Shown piece after piece: positions 46,195 to 58,994 of a stretch of 64,000 bases of DNA (positions are counted from its first letter, which is position 1; each line of letters starts with the position of its first letter). The DNA is from Kalaharituber pfeilii. Taxonomy: Eukaryota; Ascomycota; Pezizomycetes; Pezizales; Pezizaceae. Both the position numbers and the translations under genes were made by a program. The stretch spans positions 62,001 to 126,000 of the forward strand of contig WHUZ01000101.1 of NCBI GenBank assembly GCA_015179045.1. Reading direction: 5' to 3'. Below the pieces are notes generated by a model. It did no database searches. It was not told where the DNA came from and saw only the letters and a list, made by a program, of their open reading frames with translations.

Positions 46195-46983
46195 GACTTT
46201 GTTGAGGGCGTGAGGGGCTCGGCTCCGGTGGGCGCTGGAAAGGCACCGGATGTTACGGATATGGTGGAGTGTATACGGCGGTTCCGGAGTCGCCACGGAA
46301 GTGTGAATACGGCGGGTCGGAATGGCTACGGAAGTGTGTACACGGCGGACCGGAAGGGCAGCTACTGGGCGTATATACGGCGGGCCGGAAGGGCAGCTAC
46401 TCGGCGGGGAGCGCGCAGCGGAGCGGAGCGATTCACGGGCGTATTGAGGGAACGATAGGTTCAGAGTTATAGAGAAACTAGAGAACACCGCTAGTGTCTT
46501 GATTCTTCTAACTATGCTATCGCCAGCCGGCGCTTATATAGACTTCAGCGCAGCCATACATGAGAAGTCAACAAATGAATAATTGGCTGGCAATGCGGCG
46601 ATTCCTTATCAATGCCAATACCCGTGGTAATAGGCACACGTAACGAAAACATGCAAAAATAGTACGGGACAAAGATAACGAATGTACTAATGCATGTGCG
46701 TATATTAATAAAGCTTCCGTAACTCGAGTGTATGCATCAAGCTGCATTCCGGATGACACACCCTTCCGTAGTACTGCCCTATCTAAACGATGCGAGAATC
46801 AACAGCCAAGCCTAACGGGTGATCAGTCCGGTCAATCAGCATTGGTCTTATGTTCGATTGCAGGGTCAGCGTTATCCCCTTGGCGGGTAAGTCTTCACCT
46901 TTAGCCGTGACAGCTAATAGTAGTGGAACCCTTGCCTCTTGCCACAGTGGTAGGCAAGTTTCCACCGTAGCCGTAACAGACTT
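46195..46983 (-). mobile_element. Solo LTR of the Gypsy family seen at 60597
   Basis: LTR 46200-46978, minus orientation, has an exact 5-bp duplication GACTT on both sides. Its reverse complement starts TGTTACGGCTACGG, contains ACCGGACTGATCACCCGTTA as does the 60597 LTR, and ends CGCCCTCAACA. A CGGCGG-rich degenerate minisatellite lies at 46260-46410. Confidence 0.9.
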
Positions 46984-47614
46984 AAGGTTCTTATATACTA
47001 CTAGGGAATTAATATAGAAAGGAAATACAAGACTATAATGATATGAAAAAGAGAATCTAGAATACAAGAGTAGCAATAGTTATACTAACAGCTTTAAAAC
47101 TGGAGTAAAAGTAAGCTAGACTTTAGAGATATTTTATATTAAACTCTCTTTCTATTACAAATTAGTATATTTAAGTATGCTAAGAGAGTCTAAGAATTTT
47201 TTTTATATACTTTTTAAACTTTTTTTACTTTTTTATCTTACTATATTATCTTTATTTTATAGTACTTATACTATTATTTTATTTTTCTACTATATATTTA
47301 TATTAAGTTAAATTGTTATAGCTATATTTTAAACTAAAACAGATTTTATTATACTTAAAAAAAAAATTAAATATTAAAAAACTAACACTAGTAGTACTAG
47401 TTTAAATAACAAGTAATAATATTAATATATCAGTAATTTTCCCTATTTACAGACAGGTTCTGAGGCAATTGTTATAATACTCGTACTGTTTGTTGCTAAT
47501 CTGGGCTTGAATGTGCCAAGTTTACGAATGGTCCAGAAGTCTGATAGCTGTGAGTTGCAATTTAACACGCCCCTAGATCAGACCTTTCATGTGTGGCTCA
47601 TAAGCATAGTTTTT
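46984..47614. other. AT-rich, no gene
   Basis: AT-rich RIP-like sequence up to about 47440, then ordinary composition; no supportable ORF. Confidence 0.45.
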
Positions 47615-47697
47615 AATATCTCCAAGCCCTCGCCATAGCCTATAGGGCGGCATGCGAGTATTGATATAAAAAAAAAAAAAAAAAAAATATCTCCAAG
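47615..47697 (+). mobile_element. Micro-retroposon, tail family B
   Basis: Insert 47627-47685 is flanked by an exact 12-bp duplication AATATCTCCAAG. It starts two bases before stem CTCGC (partner GCGAG). Confidence 0.92.
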
Positions 47698-47776
47698 ACC
47701 AATTCTATATGTATGTACAAGGACACATCCTATTGTACAACTATCACCTAAGCCAACCCACGCCAGCAATGTGCAG

Positions 47777-47858
47777 GAACGCCTCAAATTCTCGCCATAG
47801 CCTGTACGGCGGCATGCGAGTAATGACAAAAAAAAAAAAAAAAAAGAACGCCCCAAAT
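47777..47858 (+). mobile_element. Micro-retroposon, tail family B
   Basis: Insert 47790-47845 is flanked by GAACGCCTCAAAT and GAACGCCCCAAAT. It starts one base before stem CTCGC (partner GCGAG), has about 38 bp of tail and poly(A). It lies downstream of the metalloprotease stop codon. Confidence 0.92.
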
Positions 47859-47898
47859 CCAAAATTGAATTATCCAAAACCCTTAAAGCTGCCTACTA

Positions 47899-48798
47899 CT
47901 AGGCTTTATTTATCACCTTCTTTGGCGCCTTCTTCCTAAACACCTCCCATTGCTCCCTCATCCTTCTCACCTGCCCCTTCGTAAACCCCTCCCTCTCATT
48001 CCAACACCCCTCCTCAAAGTAACTCATATAATTATGCACCGGGTCCTTCCCTGGCGCCTTTGGACAACTATCCAGCGTCTTCCCCTTCGGACACCTCGCG
48101 ATCCTGCCTTCGTGTTTATGCGCCGGCGTATCCTCGACAAGATCACCTTTTTTCGGTCCCACCCCATCACACCCTCCGTCAAACGTATGTAGCAGCCCAA
48201 ACCAATGTCCCACCTCGTGAATGGTAACTCTCCCTAGCTTGCCTGCCCCCGCACCCGGGAATGCCAACGTCCCCACCTCGCACCGATCAAACAACAAATT
48301 CGCGTCGCTGAACTGCCCAGGAAACGTACACCGCCCGCCCGAGGTCAAGCCCGGGATCACAAAGATGTTGAGGGCACGATAATCGCCTCTGCGGAGCTTC
48401 TTTTGCCGTTCCTGGAGCCCTGGGTCGCCGTTCGAGTTTGCCCAGCCGGCATTGATGGTGTACGTTACGTCCTTGAGCCAGAACTTGATTTTTGCTTTTG
48501 CAAAGCCCCGATTAAGGACTGAGAGTTGCGTATTGATGGACGAGCGTGGAAGGTAACCTTGAGAAAGGGAGCGGCCGCTCGCGATCACGTGGAAGTAGAC
48601 GCCGACATTAATGGTTTCTGCTGCGGCCCGCGGATGAAGGGCCCAGGAAGACTCTTGGAGGGCAATGGAGTGGTTCAGGTAGGCCTCGGACGGCTCCGGG
48701 GTGTGGCATTCCATAGCTATACTAGCTTGCAAGAAGCTGGCAAGGACGATCAGGAAAGACGTCGTGGATAGTAACATTGTTGTGAACTTATCGTGCAC
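47899..48798 (-). CDS. Secreted M43 (pappalysin-type) metalloprotease, 299 aa
   Basis: Zinc endopeptidase of the metzincin M43B group, similar in size and layout to the fungal extracellular metalloprotease MEP1 family. A hydrophobic signal sequence (LLSTTSFLIVLASFLQASIA, residues 9-28) directs secretion. The zinc site HEVGHWFGLLHTF (HExxHxxGxxH, near residue 195) and the Met-turn NYMSYF (near 260) are intact, and several cysteines between them may form disulfides. Single exon, no lesion. ATGs at 48798 and 48777 are both possible; the first is chosen because either leaves the signal peptide. It probably degrades extracellular protein. It is one of few ordinary genes in a transposon-rich area; retroposons lie just past its stop. 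Confidence 0.93.
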   Translation of the reverse strand: MHDKFTTMLLSTTSFLIVLASFLQASIAMECHTPEPSEAYLNHSIALQESSWALHPRAAAETINVGVYFHVIASGRSLSQGYLPRSSINTQLSVLNRGFAKAKIKFWLKDVTYTINAGWANSNGDPGLQERQKKLRRGDYRALNIFVIPGLTSGGRCTFPGQFSDANLLFDRCEVGTLAFPGAGAGKLGRVTIHEVGHWFGLLHTFDGGCDGVGPKKGDLVEDTPAHKHEGRIARCPKGKTLDSCPKAPGKDPVHNYMSYFEEGCWNEREGFTKGQVRRMREQWEVFRKKAPKKVINKA

Positions 48799-50954
48799 AC
48801 TGGATCTGACTTCAGGGCAATATAACAGAGCACGTGAAGATGAAAAAGTCGTATAAAATGCAAAATAAAGAGCGTCTGGTGCGAATTCGTAACAAATAAA
48901 AAGAATGACAATGAAATAAATTAAACGAAAGACTAAGGAAGGACGAGTTAATGATTGTATTCAACGGAGCCAGCCGTGATGTTATACGGAGGGACAAAAG
49001 CTGAAAAAAAAACTCCAGAGGGGACGTCCTTTATACTCGCCCTACGGTGATACCTGATCATGTTTTCGGAAACCCGGAAACGTTGACACTGTTTGTACCA
49101 CCACCGCTTGGACTTCATAGTGGCGAAGTATTGGAAATTCACTATTGGGTATTATAGTTCGCTTTCGTCAGTACCTTAGATCGACAACCCTAAGGCCCGT
49201 TGACCGCTCAAGATGCCGAGTTAGGCAGACCGTTGTAATACGTTGGACAGGCACCCCGAGTGAATGGTCCAGTGTATGCCCGGCCTGTTTTAGGAGATGC
49301 TAGACATAAGCGTCAGGTGTGGGCTGGGCGCAGTGTATACTAAAACGATGTTTGCTTCGACATGTTTCAAGGGCCCTGGACAGTGTTGCCGATAAAGGAA
49401 TGGCTGTTGCGGAAACTTGGTACCGACAATCGTCATGCATAATACTGCAGTAATGCATGGAATGATCGCTGCTATGCATGTCTTGCATTAGTACCAAGCT
49501 TAAAAAGCTTAGTACTAGCCATAGTACCTGAGAATTGAAATGCGGCAATTAAGAATCTCAAGAGTCTTTGTTTAGGAAGTTAACTACTATCATCATCTGC
49601 TAGCAGCTTTGATAGAGCACTGGGGAGATTTTCTCAGAAGTCGGAAGTGTTACTCATGGCACCGAGTTGGCTCTTTGAGACCACAAGTGCACAAGGATAC
49701 TTTCCCAAGGATGTGGCCAACCCACCGCACAAGTTTGCGTAAAGTTGCCTATTTCAAGCTCATACACCGCAGAATTACCCCACCACATCAGCATGTTATG
49801 CCTTGTCTTTACCACTAGGTACGCACCTAGCATCTTACCCTCGATCGACATTTCTAAGCTTATCCACTCAGCCGGCGTGTTGAAGTCCAAAATTTCCATA
49901 TCGGCGTTAGTAGAGTTGCCGTCTCGGTGTGCCCCACACTAGCACGCTATTTAGGGTGTTAATTTCTTAGCCTGGTCAGATCGATTTCTTAGCCGCGAGC
50001 TTATTTTCCGGATGAGGTGACGTTAGCATAAGGCTAGGCCCTGCTGGGCCAGGGAGAGCATGAGCTAGTGTACTAGAGACTACCAACTCCGGTAAGCTAG
50101 CACAGTAAGGCTGGATGGGCGACCGGTTACGTACCGGATTGCATAGTGCGGTCCTTATCCTTTACTTTTCCCAGCTTTACATGGGCGATTGAATAAGTAG
50201 AGTACATACAAGTATGTAAGCAAGTGGAACTTGCTGCGCACCTCAGTGGCTTGGTCATGTCTTCGCTGCATTCCTTTCTAGGCAGGTTACAAGTTTCTGG
50301 ACTTGGGTCATAGGTCTTGTCCCTCACTTATAGACAGAAAATCAAGCACAAGGTCTTTTAACACAACTACTCATGAACGTTCTTTACTGAATATCGGCGA
50401 TCTCAATTACAGTCCGTTGGCATTTATCCCAGCGATACACCGGCCCAGAATGACGCACCCTGCAGTTCTTCCCTTGAGGCAAGGCACCTATAACTGTACT
50501 GGCTATAGCAAGCCGTGTAACAAACCTACCCCGTACCATAATCCCGTCGTGGTAATGTCTTAACCGCATGCACCGAGGTCATCACCAATTGAACCTGACA
50601 ACGATAAGTATCTATGCTTCAATCCTAACAATAATTACGTTTCCGTCCGCTACTTTCTATTTGCCTTTCTCCGCAGCTTTACTTAAAAACGAACTTCAAA
50701 GATATCAGAGAATTGATCGCGCGCTTAAATTATTTGATCATGTACGTCGGTAAGAACCGCAAACTTGCAGTGCTCAAGTATTGACTCAGTCTGGGATGAC
50801 AAGCACCAGCGAAGCGGACATTACCCCTCCCCTCCAAATCCCTAGGAATAAAAGCAGAGCAAACTATCACGCCTTAAAGCTCAAACTCAAACTCAGTACC
50901 GTGACACGAGACTAACTAAAGATTTAAAATATCAAGTCTGGCTAGTATCACCGC
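48799..50954. other. No gene seen
   Basis: The metalloprotease promoter should lie at 48799-49100. Beyond that only short ORFs without recognisable features. No defined repeat. Confidence 0.4.
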
Positions 50955-51686
50955 TTACTCACCTTCTCCGGTTCCGCCCTCTTCCTCTGCAGTTCCCCAA
51001 TCTGTCCCCGACAAACCTACCAAACACGCCGCCGCTGATGCCCTCGCGCCTCTAACTTCCTCCTCAGTATCCCGTCCGACAAGCTCCGGGGCCTCCAATA
51101 ACCTATTCCAAATGACCATCACCTTCACAACCGTCCTGAACAGCAAGTCTCTCACGTCGTCGCCCAGGTCCACATGCGGGCCTGTGTAGTGCCTCATCGC
51201 GATGGGCGAGAGGACGGGGAGGTTGATATCAATCCACTCTTGGAGTCCGTGAAGGAGGTTGAAATCGTATCTAACAACGTTAGCGTGAGAGGATTGGAAG
51301 TAAGCCAGGGGCGGGCCCGGGGGAAGCAGGATCTCGCAGAGGAGGCGGAGTTGGTGAAAGAGCTGGACGAGACTGCGAAGGAGTGGTGGCAGCGGGGAGT
51401 AGTAGAAACGGACGCCATCAACCTCCTGGTAGATGCGGTCTGGGGGATTAGTGGACTCGCACGAGGAGATGGAGGCGGTTGAAGCGCCGCTCTGGCTGCT
51501 GGTCGTAGAGGAAGGATCGGATTGGGGATTAGTGGACTCGCTCGAGGAGGTGGCGGCAATTGAATCGCCGCTCTGGCTGCTGGTCGTAGAGGAAGGATCG
51601 GATTGGAGATGGGAAGAAGATCGGGCGAAATAGGAGGAGAAACTGGAAGAGCGTGGTCTGTCGCGCCTATGGCGTATTGGCGGCAT
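50955..51686 (-). CDS. Serine-rich protein of unknown function, about 243 aa
   Basis: Minus frame from ATG 51686 to stop 50955; the frame is open upstream to 51896, but the N-terminal part there looks unlike protein, so the MPPIRHRRDRP start is preferred. A low-complexity N-terminal half contains two copies of a 27-residue Ser/Thr/Gln repeat (SDPSSTTSSQSG core; DNA 51437-51600). The C-terminal half (IYQEVDGVRFYYSPLPPLLR to RTVVKVMVIWNRLLEAPEL) looks helical and globular. No family recognised. The tail is acidic (TAEEEGGTGEGE). Introns not excluded. Confidence 0.55.
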   Translation of the reverse strand: MPPIRHRRDRPRSSSFSSYFARSSSHLQSDPSSTTSSQSGDSIAATSSSESTNPQSDPSSTTSSQSGASTASISSCESTNPPDRIYQEVDGVRFYYSPLPPLLRSLVQLFHQLRLLCEILLPPGPPLAYFQSSHANVVRYDFNLLHGLQEWIDINLPVLSPIAMRHYTGPHVDLGDDVRDLLFRTVVKVMVIWNRLLEAPELVGRDTEEEVRGARASAAACLVGLSGTDWGTAEEEGGTGEGE

Positions 51687-53002
51687 GGCGTTTAAATTTT
51701 CACCCGTTGGAGAATTCACAGTATGTGGGTTCCTACAATGTTGCTTCAGCGTGTAATTCACGGATTCCCGCAAGCAGGGTGTCGGCAGAAGTTTATATGC
51801 TCGCGCTGGGCAGACTTGGAGATGGCCATCATGACCTAACTTCAAAAAATCATGGCACCCGAGAGTATCCATGGCCATCCCGTTCGAAGCTGCCATGGCC
51901 TGGCCTCCATTGCCAGATTATAGCTAGGTAGCGATAACAGCGTATAAACAACTAGTGTGATTCTGAATTTCTCATCAAGGGCTCTATAACATAAATACCT
52001 CTTTGCGGACCATTACTGACATGTTACCCACAATTTCAATTTCGCGTATCGCGAGTGCGCTTATGCAACATTCGAGCATGAATGCGTTCGTTACCTCCGA
52101 GGCGCTGAATGCGAATTTGAATCCGGTAACGGAAGGTATGCATCTTTAATTCATTTTGAAGTTGCCTTTCGGCATCGCACTTTTACTTGAATCATCATTG
52201 ATATGTAACAGAAACCACTTCACCGCTCAAAACCCTTCATTGTCTTATCAACCTCTTTCCCGAAAAGGACACCCACACCCTCATCTATCCCCCTCCTCCC
52301 CGCCCGCATTTTTTCTCTCTTTACCTTCCAATCTAGAGTCCCGTCGCTAGCTCTCACACTACGGTCATTTTCTACCCTCTCACTACTGTACATATACATT
52401 ACCCCATCGAGTGAAATTAATAACTTCCTATCGGGGGTAATTATATATCTGCTTAGTACCTCAGTATTTACAATTCCATCATTATCACCCACTCCAGCCC
52501 CCTAGCAGCACCGAGCCCACTACCCCTCAAGTCCCTTGCCATGGAGTATAAAATACCATCGCCACTTCAGTCATCTGGATGCGTACAATCCTTCTCCAAT
52601 CTCCGCATTGTAATCCAAATGACAACCTCCTTTGCTGAACCCCCCTTCCCACCTTCACGAAATCAAACATCCCCCTCACCACCTGTTCCCCCCACCTCTC
52701 TCTCCCTTCACCGACAAATTCTAAAACCTCAATCCCCCAGTTCATGAAAAGCTCACGGAAAAGCCACCGTATAAAATTCGCTCCTAGTTCACCCCCTGCA
52801 TGTAACTCGTATTAGCTACAAGACAATGAAAGTTACAACTATTAGTTATCCTTCAATCCTGCGCATGGCCATTGCTCCCAAACTCCTAAGCTACAATTTT
52901 CAGGAGGCGTTTCTCAATATCTGGAGTTCTACAAACAATTAATAGTAGAGTGAATATTTGATTCCGAAGGGAGGAGGTGAATATGACGTTTTACATACAA
53001 GG
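51687..53002. other. No supportable gene
   Basis: Minus-strand open stretches at 52745-52527 and 52492-52220 do not join with convincing splice sites and resemble no family I know. Possibly a decayed gene. Confidence 0.35.
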
Positions 53003-53100
53003 TACAGGGACCCGTAAAAAGTCTTGGGAATTAGGCAATATTGGGGTACCTGAGTGTATCATTCAAGCCTAATCCCCAAGACGTTTTACGGGTCACTGTA
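53003..53100. mobile_element. 94-bp foldback MITE, TA-flanked
   Basis: Element 53005-53098 begins CAGGGACCCGTAAAAAGTCT and ends with the near reverse complement (arms about 34 bp), with TA on each side. The remaining loop is about 26 bp. CAG ends and TA target suggest mobilisation by a Tc1/mariner (pogo/Fot) enzyme. Confidence 0.85.
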
Positions 53101-53761
53101 TCAACCATGATGTCCTAGCAATAATTTTAGACAGTAGCTAAGCCAAACGCATTGCGATAATGTCGAAGATTAAAGTATATTGCGTTCAAGTCAGTCCCAG
53201 CTTACGTCTTGCTTCAGCTCGAACTCAGTCTTCCAACAGGCTGATATTCACAACTACATTTATGTCTTTGCGGAAATTGTCTTACAACTCAAAAACAATA
53301 TCAATGACTTTTTCCGCGCTACTGAAACATTCCCAGACAACCCTCATCAAGAGAATTTCCGTGGTAAAACAGACTGCAATTGAGTAGCGATGTAATGAAA
53401 ACGACAAGCAAATCCTCCGCGCTTCCATACCCTCCCCACATGAACGCAATACCCAACTCTGTAACTCAGTACAAGAATACCACTGAGCCTCCGGACTTGA
53501 AACCCTGAAAATTGAAAAAGCTACCAAAACGTGAAAACAGCGTTAATATTGCCAGAAATTGAACGCAGCATCACAGAGCCCGCAGGGAGCAAATTCAAGA
53601 AGGACCAACGTCTACAGGAGGATATCGCAAACAACAATACAAGAAATCAATAAACTGAAAAGCATAGTTATCATGCAAGAATCCAAACCCCATCTCCGTA
53701 CACACAAGTGCTTTATCCATACTATGCCTGCATCCACTCCCGGCAGCCCTCGGACCGCAGC
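53101..53761. other. No gene seen
   Basis: Short ORFs only, in the 3' flank of the C2H2 gene. Confidence 0.4.
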
Positions 53762-54635
53762 TCAACATTTATAAGTCAGCATCCGCGCCGCCGGCAATAT
53801 TGACCGTTTCAAAACATTCCTCCCTGTGCATGTATTCGAGTGCTCGAGATGCCCCATCAAGTCTCCAAACAGCTTATACTGTTTCCCACACTCCTTTGAC
53901 GGACAATGGTAGACGCTATGTACTCTCGTTTGCGCATGGAACCTCGTGATATGTCCGTTGAGCTTTCCGAGCGAGCTATACTCATTATCGCAGAAATAGC
54001 ACTCGTATGCCCGTCCATTCCAAGCGTTATCGGTGGCCCAAACGTCTGGTTCCGGTTGCCAAGTCTCGCCATATGTGAGGAGTTTATTGGTGACCAGATG
54101 CCCACGATCCTTTTGCCGAATATACATCTCAACGTTTCGTCTATTTAAGCCCCCCTCGCAAGTGCCACTCTCCATGTGTCTGGCGACTGCACTGTAGGTT
54201 GGGAACCCACGCTCACAACTTGGGCAAAGAAGTTTGTTGCCGCGATGCGCAGCTGATGCCAGATGCTGTAGGTAACATTAGCACGCAATTTCGCTTCCAC
54301 GAAGGCGGACATAAGAGCAAACTCACCTGTCGTAGGTTATTCTCATTGTTGAAGTACCTATCATGTACCTTGCACCAGAAGTGGACCTCCACCTCATGCC
54401 TCTCCCATTCCCATTCGTCATCACACCCCCAGTTGCACGGCGAGCAAACATAATCGTAGACGTTCCTCTTATGCTTAAGAGAGTTGTCCTCATGCTGGGA
54501 AAGACCCTCCCAGGATGAAAAGGATTGTCCACAGGGTTCGCAAAACGGGGTTCTGTGCACCTCGGCATTGTCCAAGTGCTGCTGAAGAGCGTACTCGTTA
54601 ACAAAGTAGCGATCACAGGAATCGCACCAAGCCAT
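53762..54635 (-). CDS. C2H2 zinc-finger protein, two exons, 270 aa
   Basis: Exons 54635-54327 (103 codons) and 54265-53762 (168 codons with stop), joined in phase 0 across a 61-bp intron (donor GTGAGT, acceptor TACAG). At least six Cys/His units: CDSCDRYFVNEYALQQH, CEPCGQSFSSWEGLSQH, a CSPCNWGC unit followed by RHEVEVH, a WCKVHDRYF unit completed over the intron, CPSCERGFPTYSAVARH and CYFCDNEYSSLGKLNGH, then CPSKECGKQYKLFGDLMGH. The AL-QH and GL-QH spacing resembles fungal fingers related to RNA- or DNA-binding C2H2 proteins. No activation domain or nuclear signal is evident. Intact. Target unknown. Confidence 0.85.
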
Positions 54636-57600
54636 CTTGACTCTGTTGAATGCCTGTATTTATTTTTCGTGATTGCGGTTTTTAGTCGAAGTTTGTGGTA
54701 CTTGTAGGATTGCCTAAATTTGTGTCGCCAGCTGGAAGCGGTTGTCCTCGTTTCTAAGCTCGAAGCTTCGTTGCTTATGCTTTATTTTTCTCTGGCAAAG
54801 CAATTCCGCTTTTATAAACATTCGCCACACCCCCCCTTGCCGGGTGCCGCTCGCTTATCCTCCGCCTAACGGAGTAGGACAGAATAAAACTTTCGCTTTA
54901 GCAATGCAAGCGGTATAGCGAGCACTCCCGCTTCACTACCTATAACAGGCTAGTTTTTTTTTCCTTTTTCCCGTTATGAACGGAACACAACTGATAGGCC
55001 TCACACTATTCTAAGTGCTTGCCGTGTAGTTGGCCTGTTGATCCTGAGCAAGGATCTGAAAACTACGGCGAGTTCTATGAACTCCAACCAAAAGCGCCAG
55101 AAGGCACTTCTATTCGCTGGTTCGACCAGCGGCCAATGAGGCTAAGTCTTCTGAAAGACTCGAGCTCTCAACCAGTGAGCAGGTTAAGGCGCTTTGGTTG
55201 CCTGGTACACACCAGAATTGAACACCGAGACGATGTCTCTGTGTCTCTCTTTCTCTCTCTTTGGAGATTGTGAGAATTAAATTGAGCCGGGAATTCCGCT
55301 ACTCGGAACCCGTATGTACCACACGTTTCTGGTTTGATACCAGAGCAAAGACTGAGACGACGTCTCTACGTTTTTCTTTTACTCTCTCTCTCTCAACGTT
55401 TGGACAACTATTGTGACCACAACGATGAAGCACTCGAAACTAGTGCTTTGCCGTTCTGGTTCAATGTATCTGTTCGTTCCAAGCAGAGATGGGTTGAGCC
55501 CGCCTTGTGGCCACAACTCCTGACCAGGGGGCACCAAGAGGAGCTTTGGTCTGCAGGTAATAACTACCTGCGAGATTAGAAGAGAAAGCGAGGAGTTTGA
55601 TGTGGGATGTATGAGTATAAGGGGGGCAGGGAGAGTTGCGATGTCCGTAAGCTGAAAGGTATGCTCTTGTGTCGTGCTGCTTGGTCGTACCTCCTCGCAG
55701 TGACTGCGGAGGAGTGTTGATGAGGAGTGAGGAACGAAGTCCTATCTTGAGGGGCGCAAGAGACGCATTTTAAAGCCTTTTCGGCCAGATACACCAAGCT
55801 CTACCCTCCTTCACCCATGAACACGTGACAAGTTTGGTTTCTTTCTGTGATTCACAGGGATTGAGGTGGGGAGGAAAGTACAAGAAAGATAGAGAATGTG
55901 CAAGGGAGTTCACGATAGGTGTCATTTTCATGCCTGTGGCTGCAGCATTTGTGGTGTGTTTGTTGACTCTTGGTATTGTTATTGGAATACAGTAAAAATG
56001 ATCAGAATAGCAAGAAGCTGACCACTTGACTTGGAATTGCTCCAACCCCGGCTACCGCTCTCTGCTATCTCCAATTTCCCTCCCCTCCCTCTTGCACAAT
56101 TCACAATTACCTAAATGAAATTACTCAATTGTTTGTTTTTTTCCCTTCTTATCTCGCAATTGCTATCAATTTCATCCCACTCTCAAATGCCTGCCTGTGA
56201 CCTATCATATGATCTTCAGGAGCAATTTATTATCAGGAGCAATTTATTACACTTCACTCTCCTTACTCTCAAATGATGCAGATACTCTTTGCACCAATAT
56301 CAACAGCCAATTTTCACCCCACCAAAGGCCCCACGGTATCCCTCCAATACTAAGTACCCCTTGTGACTCTGAAACAAGCTCTGCCCCGCAACTCGCTATG
56401 CCTCATTGGGGTGACCGGTACTCAATCAAGTACGATTTCCGGTAACCCGGCTGAACCTCATCGCTGCCATCGGCTTTTCTATGACTCAACCCATTATCGG
56501 ACGATAGATAGCGGCGTCAACAGTCCGTTCAGGGAAGGGAGGACGGAGGGAGGTATGCGTATACTTACCATTTCCTATGCACGCAATTGCTCAATTTAAC
56601 TGACCCAATTCAGATTCCTCAGGATAAATTCAAAGCTCGAACGAAATGTATGAAAATACCTGAGGGGTCGCACCTTGTAAATAACCCTCTGGCAGGTACA
56701 ATAGATAAACAGATGACAGGGAGGGGGAGTTGACAGGGATTGCTGCCGCTGCGACCAGCCGTGATAAGCGCAGGGGTCCAAGGCATGTCACAAGTTGAGA
56801 GTCATGACACTAGTCTAAACCCTCCGTAGCTGAGAAGAACTTCACATACGGCTATGTGTGGCACATTCCACCAAGTATGATTCTCCGATAGACCTGAAGG
56901 AATATCTGTATTGCACAGGCCATGTAAGGTGGTGTGCAAGAGCATAACCAGAAGACTTATAGATGCCACTAGCTACAGACAAAGAACGAATTCACAGCGA
57001 AGGGCGCAAGTAAGAAAGGCACGGCAATAAAGACTACCTTAAAATTTAATTGACCAGTGGAGAGCTATGCAAATAAAGCTGGGCCATATATACTCAACAT
57101 TATACATGTAAACGAACAAAAACGAACGATACAAAAGTGATCGTGCGAGTGAGACAGAATCTTCCATAGTTTCGCCAGACAGTCCGGTTCAGATCGTGCA
57201 GTGCAGAATGCCAGCGCTGTGCGCTTCGAGGTCATTTCTGCAGTCAAATTCTGGCCGCTCGTGACATTCCTTAGGAAAGCAAAGTGCATTCAATTGGGAT
57301 CCTCCATTTCTAGACACATGCCGTTTCCCAGAGGCCCCCACTCAGTGAGCTGCCCATTAGATTCCCCGCTCGCGCTCCTGCTGGTATATGTATGCTAGTA
57401 CGCGGGGCATCAGCCCTGTATAACGAGACCAGCTTTGCTACTTGTGATAGTAGTAATTGGGATTGCAAGGCTGCCTTGTGGAACATAGCGATTGTGGCGC
57501 AAACTAGAACCTCGTGCCAACCTTACTGCTTGTTTCTTATGCAGTGAGATGGTGGCTGCAGATTACAGTTCCTAGGCTACGATATTTTAGCAGAGTGCAT

Positions 57601-58057
57601 AGAGGTTGCTACCACATCATAACTCACCATGTCACGAAGCGCTACTTCAATCCGATAACACGTTGTGGTGGCGACCATAGTACTAATGGGAAGAATAAGG
57701 TTAAATGCGGCCCGAAATGTTTTTGCCAGTAGGGGCCTATGATGATGCGTACATATATTGAGGAAGCGAGTTTATATTTAGCAAGCGAGATGTGGATATA
57801 TAGGCTCAGTTGGAAGGCGAGGGTGGTCTATAAATTGTTTGTAGATAGGACTGTATGAGCAAAAGGAGCCAGACATGGATACGCAGATTGGATAGTCAGA
57901 CAGACCAGACACGCACAGGCAAGACAATTGACTACTCTTCTTTTATGATCCTTTCCTTGACATTTGACCATTGAGACTGCGCTTGAGACCTCGTTCCGCC
58001 AGCTCTAGACACCGGTACCCTGTGCAAGGAAGTGGATGCTGTTGATCCTTCATTACA
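54636..58057. other. Gene-poor stretch of 3.4 kb
   Basis: Only short ORFs. 55019-55273 reads SENYGEFYELQPKAPEGTS-like peptide but has no start or splice context I trust. CTCTCT microsatellites occur near 55240 and 55380. No RNA gene or transposon end seen. Confidence 0.4.
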
Positions 58058-58105
58058 ACGTGATCATCAAACCCTGCCATGGCCAAGTGCTACAAGCGGG
58101 GTTAT

Positions 58106-58138
<33 letters not shown>

Positions 58139-58152
58139 CGTGATCATCAAAC
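58058..58152 (+). mobile_element. Micro-retroposon, tail family A
   Basis: Insert 58073-58137 is flanked by an exact 15-bp duplication ACGTGATCATCAAAC. It starts at the CCCTGCC boundary and has about 40 bp of tail and about 26 A. Confidence 0.93.
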
Positions 58153-58994
58153 TGCCTAAATTAGGTACAGCACCTTTGTGATGGTTGGTTTGGATATGTA
58201 GTCCCATCAATATGCAATGACATACACATCATGACATGCACTGAGACTTGATATTCGCCTATCGTCATTATGTTGATATTTTTTGCTTGAGTAGAGGATA
58301 TGCTCTATATGTGTTATTTTCTCCTGTATGCATGTATGTAACAAGTAAGCCTCTTGTCAAGACCTACACGTGAAGGGAATATCCACCCAATTGTACTGTA
58401 GAACTGCTCATGGCGATTCGGCCTGCTCAACCAACAGCTGTACGGCAACGGAAACATGGGTCCGGCACGGATGTGTATTATCAGGAAAATCAGCATGGTA
58501 AAAAGCAGCAGGACAACACGCCATGGGCACAGATAGGAGATTGGAGAAAGAGAATCTGTTACGGTTGCTGGCCTTTCTTATAGTCAACCCTGCGTGCCTT
58601 CTGTATATTGTAATTGCTATCAAGTATCTATGCTAGCTTAACAGCTCTCTAACAGCTTCAGCAGTCACATAACTCCATCCGTAGCTATCTCCATAGCTCT
58701 GGCGGCCATGAGTTTTCCTTGTAACTCCGGCCTTGACTGTTTCTCCGCGGTGTGGCTGTTTCTCCGAAAATTCTGGTACGTGCCTCAGGCACTGTCTCAC
58801 CGCTCTGCCATGCCGGCATTTCTTGTGATACACATCCGTGCCCAACCCATCTTTCATTGCCAGATTGTAGCTATCGGTTGATCAGGCCGAATTGTCACTA
58901 GCAGCTTTACCGGTCAATATGGGTAGATATCCCCTTCGCGGGTAGACCCTGACAGAATCAGGCCGAGAAAAGGCCAGGGACTGGAGGAATCGTT
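58153..58994. other. No gene seen
   Basis: Short ORFs only, without recognisable products. Confidence 0.4.

Noticed and set aside
46180..46488. Arg/Ser-rich ORFs
   Set aside because: They fall in the degenerate repeat of a Gypsy-family solo LTR and are not genes.
52220..52745. Possible two-exon gene on the minus strand
   Set aside because: The two open stretches do not join through plausible splice sites and match no family I know.
55019..55273. Possible exon fragment
   Set aside because: Peptide composition looks protein-like, but there is no partner exon, start or known motif.
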